Shown piece by piece: positions 60,375-64,000 of a stretch of 64,000 nt of DNA. The translations under genes and the position numbers were made by a program. The stretch's first letter is position 1. Every line of letters begins with the position of its first letter. Source of the DNA: Septoria linicola (Eukaryota > Ascomycota > Dothideomycetes > Mycosphaerellales > Mycosphaerellaceae); NCBI GenBank assembly GCA_024114885.1, contig CP099422.1, forward strand, positions 1 through 64,000. Reading direction: 5' to 3'. The notes below the pieces were generated by a model. The model made no database searches and had not been told where the DNA came from. It worked only from the letters and a program-made list of their open reading frames with translations.

Positions 60375-62341
60375 CTAATCTATAAGAAAAGGAAAGACCT
60401 AATAATCCTAATCTATATTAATAATATACCTATTACTATAGAGAGACTAGAAGATATCCTCTAGTTTAAAGACTAACTTAGTAAGATCTTTAAGATTAAA
60501 GATCTTAGAGAACTAGATAAGATTCTTAGAATAAGACTAATAAGAAGTAGATAGTAAGGCTAGCTAAAACTTAACTAGAAGTACTATATCTAAGAGAACC
60601 TAGCTAAGATAGGAATAGGCTAAGAAACTATATTACTAACTCTTTTACTAATAGATAGCTATAAAAGTCTAAAGCCTACTAGACTAAATAATAAAAGGTA
60701 TAATAAATAGAAGTACTAATCTATTATTAGAATATAGATATAGCTTATAACTATTATAAGACTAGACATTTTATTTACTCTTAGAAGATTAAGCTCCTAT
60801 ATTAGTAATCTAATAGTAGGATATATAAAGACTCTAAAGAAGCTAACTAGATACCTAAGATTAAACCTAGACCTTAGTTTAAGATACTTAAGGAATAGTT
60901 AAGGCTATCTTACTAGATATATAGACTCTAACTATATAATAGACAAGACTAATAGAGTCTTAATCCTTAGATATATTTTCTTCCTCTATAGTATACTAAT
61001 CTCCTAGATAAGTAAGAAGTAGAAATCTATAGCTATATCTATAATAGAAGCTAAATATATAGCTATAGGAGTATATATAAAACAGTTATAGTTCCTTAGT
61101 ACTCTTTTAAGAGAGCTTAGATACCTAGAGTTAGTAGGAGAATATTCTTACTAACTAAGGATCCTTAGTAACTAGGAAACTATTACTAGAATTAGGCTAA
61201 TTTAGCTAAAAGGTAATAACTAAGCTACTCTTACTCTAGTTAAGAACTTATATATTTATAATAAGTCTAAATATATTAATATCTTATATAATACTATAAG
61301 AAAGCTTTAGTAGAATAGACTTATCTCTATAGAATATATAAATATAAAAGAGATAGTAGTAGATAGTCTTACTAAGCTAAAGAATAGACTATAGTTTTAG
61401 GATTTTATAAGGTAGCTCTACCTTATATAAGAGATATATAAAAGATAACTCTAAGCCTTATAGTTAAACTAAGAGAAGTCTAAAAGAATGTTTTTAGTTA
61501 CTTAACTCCTTCTTAGTTAGACTTTATAAAGTCCTAAATACTCTTACTAATATTAGATCTATTACTAACTATAATATTACTATATAGTACCTAGCTAAAC
61601 TAGATACCCTCTAAGGCTAAGTACTAGTTAATATTAAAGACCTTCTCTATAGTAGCTATTATCTCTACTACTAGTATAGTTACTCTACTCTCTAGCTTAA
61701 TATAAGATCTCTATAGCTAAGAATAGTATACTCTAAAGGCTATTAGAGAACTAAGAAGCTATATAGAATATAACTAAGTAGGAGACTAGGCTATAAGGAA
61801 TCTAGGAAGCTATTAGAATTAGCTATAAGAAAGGATAGAGGTAACTTACTAGATAGTCTATATCCTAAATAATCTACTCTTATATAAGAGAGAAAGAAGA
61901 TCTTATAGAAGATAGTAGTATAGAAAGTCTATTAGATTAATAGTTAGTACTATCTAGTTATTAGTCTAAAAAGTAAGTACTTAATAACTAATTAAGATTA
62001 GAACTAGTATTTAAGTACTATAGATAATCTATTAAAAGATCTAACTATATAGTATAAGTAGGAGTATTAAGAATATATCCTAGATAGTTAGTCTAGATAT
62101 AGATATCTAAGTATAGTTCTAGATATCTAAGGTATCTATCTAAGGCTTAGTAAGAGGTATATCTTACTTCTCTTTCTTCTCTTCTTAGATAACTAACTTA
62201 ATTAACTTTATATTTAGTTCCTAGTATATTACTACTATACTATATATATAAGTTAGTTTAAGATTAATCTCTTATTCTTCTTTACTACGCTATACTCTTC
62301 TTAATATTATATAGTATATAATACGCTCTCTACTTTTAATA
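60375..62341 (+). mobile_element. Copia copy H, third piece with 3' LTR
   Basis: Resumes H at CTAATCTATAAG after S, through late RT, RNase H and the polypurine tract to the 3' LTR at 62065-62341. GTCTA (62342-62346) follows and belongs to uninterrupted X sequence (same motif at 15081-15087 in copy A), so H landed in X copy C. The 5' part of H is lost, so the second duplication cannot be checked. Heavily RIP-mutated. Confidence 0.88.
62065..62341 (+). repeat. H 3' LTR
   Basis: 277 bp, TATTAAGAATATATCC to CTACTTTTAATA. One of the most eroded LTRs in the window: nearly every TG/CA present in P is TA here. Confidence 0.9.
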
Positions 62342-64000
62342 GTCTATACTAATATTCTACTTTAAAAGTAGTATAGGCTAGTAGCGAATACCCTAGCGTA
62401 CGAAACTAAGATATAATATAAATTCTAAGAAACTATTAATATCGAAAGCGATATTAGCTTTAGTAGCTAGAGTCTACTCTTTATAGAGGTATATATACTT
62501 TAGAGGAGGTCTTATTCTATTTAGCTATAAGGATATACTATAAAACATTTCCTTCTATCGAGGCGCGTTATAACGTAGAAGGTAGTTAGCTATAATTCGC
62601 GTCGATATTCTAAGTAGAGAAGAGAATAAGACGCTTCTAAAGGCTTCTAATAGCGAATAATAGTCTATATCGCCTACTTTCTCTAAATATCGAAGGCGCT
62701 CTATTTTATAATCGTCTAATATATATCTATAAAATCTACTTTATAACTACTAATATAGCTTCTTAGCTATATACTTATATAGGTCTTATAATATATTACT
62801 ACTATCGCTATCGTTATTAACTTTACTACTCTTACTATTATCGCTACCTAACCGATCGTAGTTTCTAGCTTCGTCGTTAGATTAGTAGGTTATATCTTAG
62901 TCGTTAGAGCGACCTAGGCTATTAGGCCGGTCCTAGTCGTTAGCGCGATTCTAGTCGTTAGCGTAGTCCTAGTCGTCGACGTAGTCCTAGTCGTTAGTAC
63001 GATTCTAGTCGTTAGTATAGTTATAGTCGTTAGTACGATTCTATTTATTAGCGCGGTCCTAGTCGTCGACGTAGTCTCTTATATTTTCGTCTTCTAGTTT
63101 ATTCTCTCTATCTAGTATACTAATAGAATAGGTATAATATATAGCTTTACTACTCTCTAGTAACTAGTCGCTAGAGCTTACGACGCTAGAGCTTATAATA
63201 GTATTATCGAACTCGGCTATTCGAACCTATAAAGAGTCTATAGAGGAAGATATATTAGTAGAGTCTCGAGTTAGTAGTATACTACTAGCCCTACTAGATA
63301 TAGAAATTAGACTATACGAGAGTTCTTTAATATCTCTTAGAGAAGAGTCTACTATAGATAGATCTAGTACTTCTAGTAAGTTAGACTAAAGATCTACTCT
63401 ATATTTATTAGATATTTTACTATTATAGAGATTATTATAGTCGTCGATAAGAAGAGCGCCTTCTAAAAACTATACGTTATTAAGATCGTCGAGAAGTAGA
63501 ATATCTAGAATATAGAGTTAGAGAGATAGTAGAGTAGAAGTTAGTTACTCTACGATTATATTAAGATAGTAGATAATAAGATTATCTTATTATTACTAAT
63601 AGGTAGTTACGGCTAAAGTACTATTCTATATAGTACGCTATAAACGTAACTATCGCTATCGTTCCTAGTTACGCTCTCGATATATATATACTACTTCGGC
63701 TATAATATTAGAAGATAATAGACGACTACGTTTTAGAAATATATTAGAATAATATTATATCTCGAAGATAGTAGTTAGGATACGATCTTAACTTCCTAAA
63801 AGAAAATATAGATAGCGATATAGCTAGATTTAAAGGAATTTTACTATTACTATAAGAGGTATATAGATAGTATTAGGAGCTAATTAAAGTATATAGGATA
63901 GCTACTTATAGTACTAAGAAGAATATAGAATACTCTACTAGCTAGTAGGAGTTTTAATTACTAGCTAGCTAAGTATTCTACTTCTCTTAATCTACTAGAG
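62342..64000 (+). repeat. Repeat family X, copy C (runs off the window)
   Basis: Collinear with copy A from about 15082 to 16740: end of the X frame, the hexapeptide repeat (about 62930-63075), a long degraded stretch and the palindrome hairpin (about 63925-63985). The 18-bp minisatellite and tail units should follow just outside the window. Confidence 0.88.

Overview
This window is the left end of a chromosome from a filamentous ascomycete. It opens with about 60 bases of CCCTAA-type telomeric repeat. Almost everything after that is repetitive DNA ruined by repeat-induced point mutation (RIP): CpA and TpG are nearly absent, TpA is in large excess, CpG survives, and old reading frames are broken almost only by TAG and TAA. 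Long frames can still be followed if those stops are read as converted CAG, CAA or TGG. No intact host gene was found. The hairpin-bearing introns described below resemble the introner-like elements known from Dothideomycetes, which would suit that class, but this is inference.

Layout. 1-61 telomere. 63-8276 RIP-degraded coding remnants, interrupted by a complete Pogo/Fot-type DNA transposon (2163-3927, 27-bp inverted ends, TA target). 8277-9655 a 64-bp minisatellite whose later units alternate as a 128-bp higher-order repeat. 9656-13058 degraded DNA with one long minus-strand frame (about 10070-11310) and a recurring palindrome. From 13059 a repeat family, here called X, carries a long plus-strand frame, a Ser/Arg-type hexapeptide repeat, an 18-bp minisatellite and a tail of 198/216-bp tandem units. 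X occurs three times: A (13059-17074 plus 25463-25877), B (35715-40377) and C (62342 to the window end). The tail of copy A is split by an 8.4-kb Helitron (about 17075-25462). Its minus-strand Rep-helicase gene holds at least eleven short introns that share one hairpin sequence.

The rest is a nest of one Ty1/Copia family (6.3 kb, 277-278-bp LTRs, 5-bp target duplications, primer site matching the 5' half of initiator tRNA-Met). M3 (26877-33173) lies inside the truncated M4. M1 (41126-47424) lies inside the truncated plus-strand copy H. H also received a 172-bp element S. S received M2 (47692-60292), and M2 received P (48795-55093). With H itself in X copy C this makes five levels. Every named insertion except the two truncated ends is confirmed by matching target duplications. 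RIP load follows nesting order: P and M1 are the freshest, H, M4 and X the most eroded.

Functionally the window is a silenced subtelomeric transposon graveyard. The encoded activities, all probably dead, are Copia gag-protease-integrase-RT-RNase H, a Helitron HUH nuclease plus PIF1-like helicase, a Pogo DDE transposase, and several unrecognised proteins.
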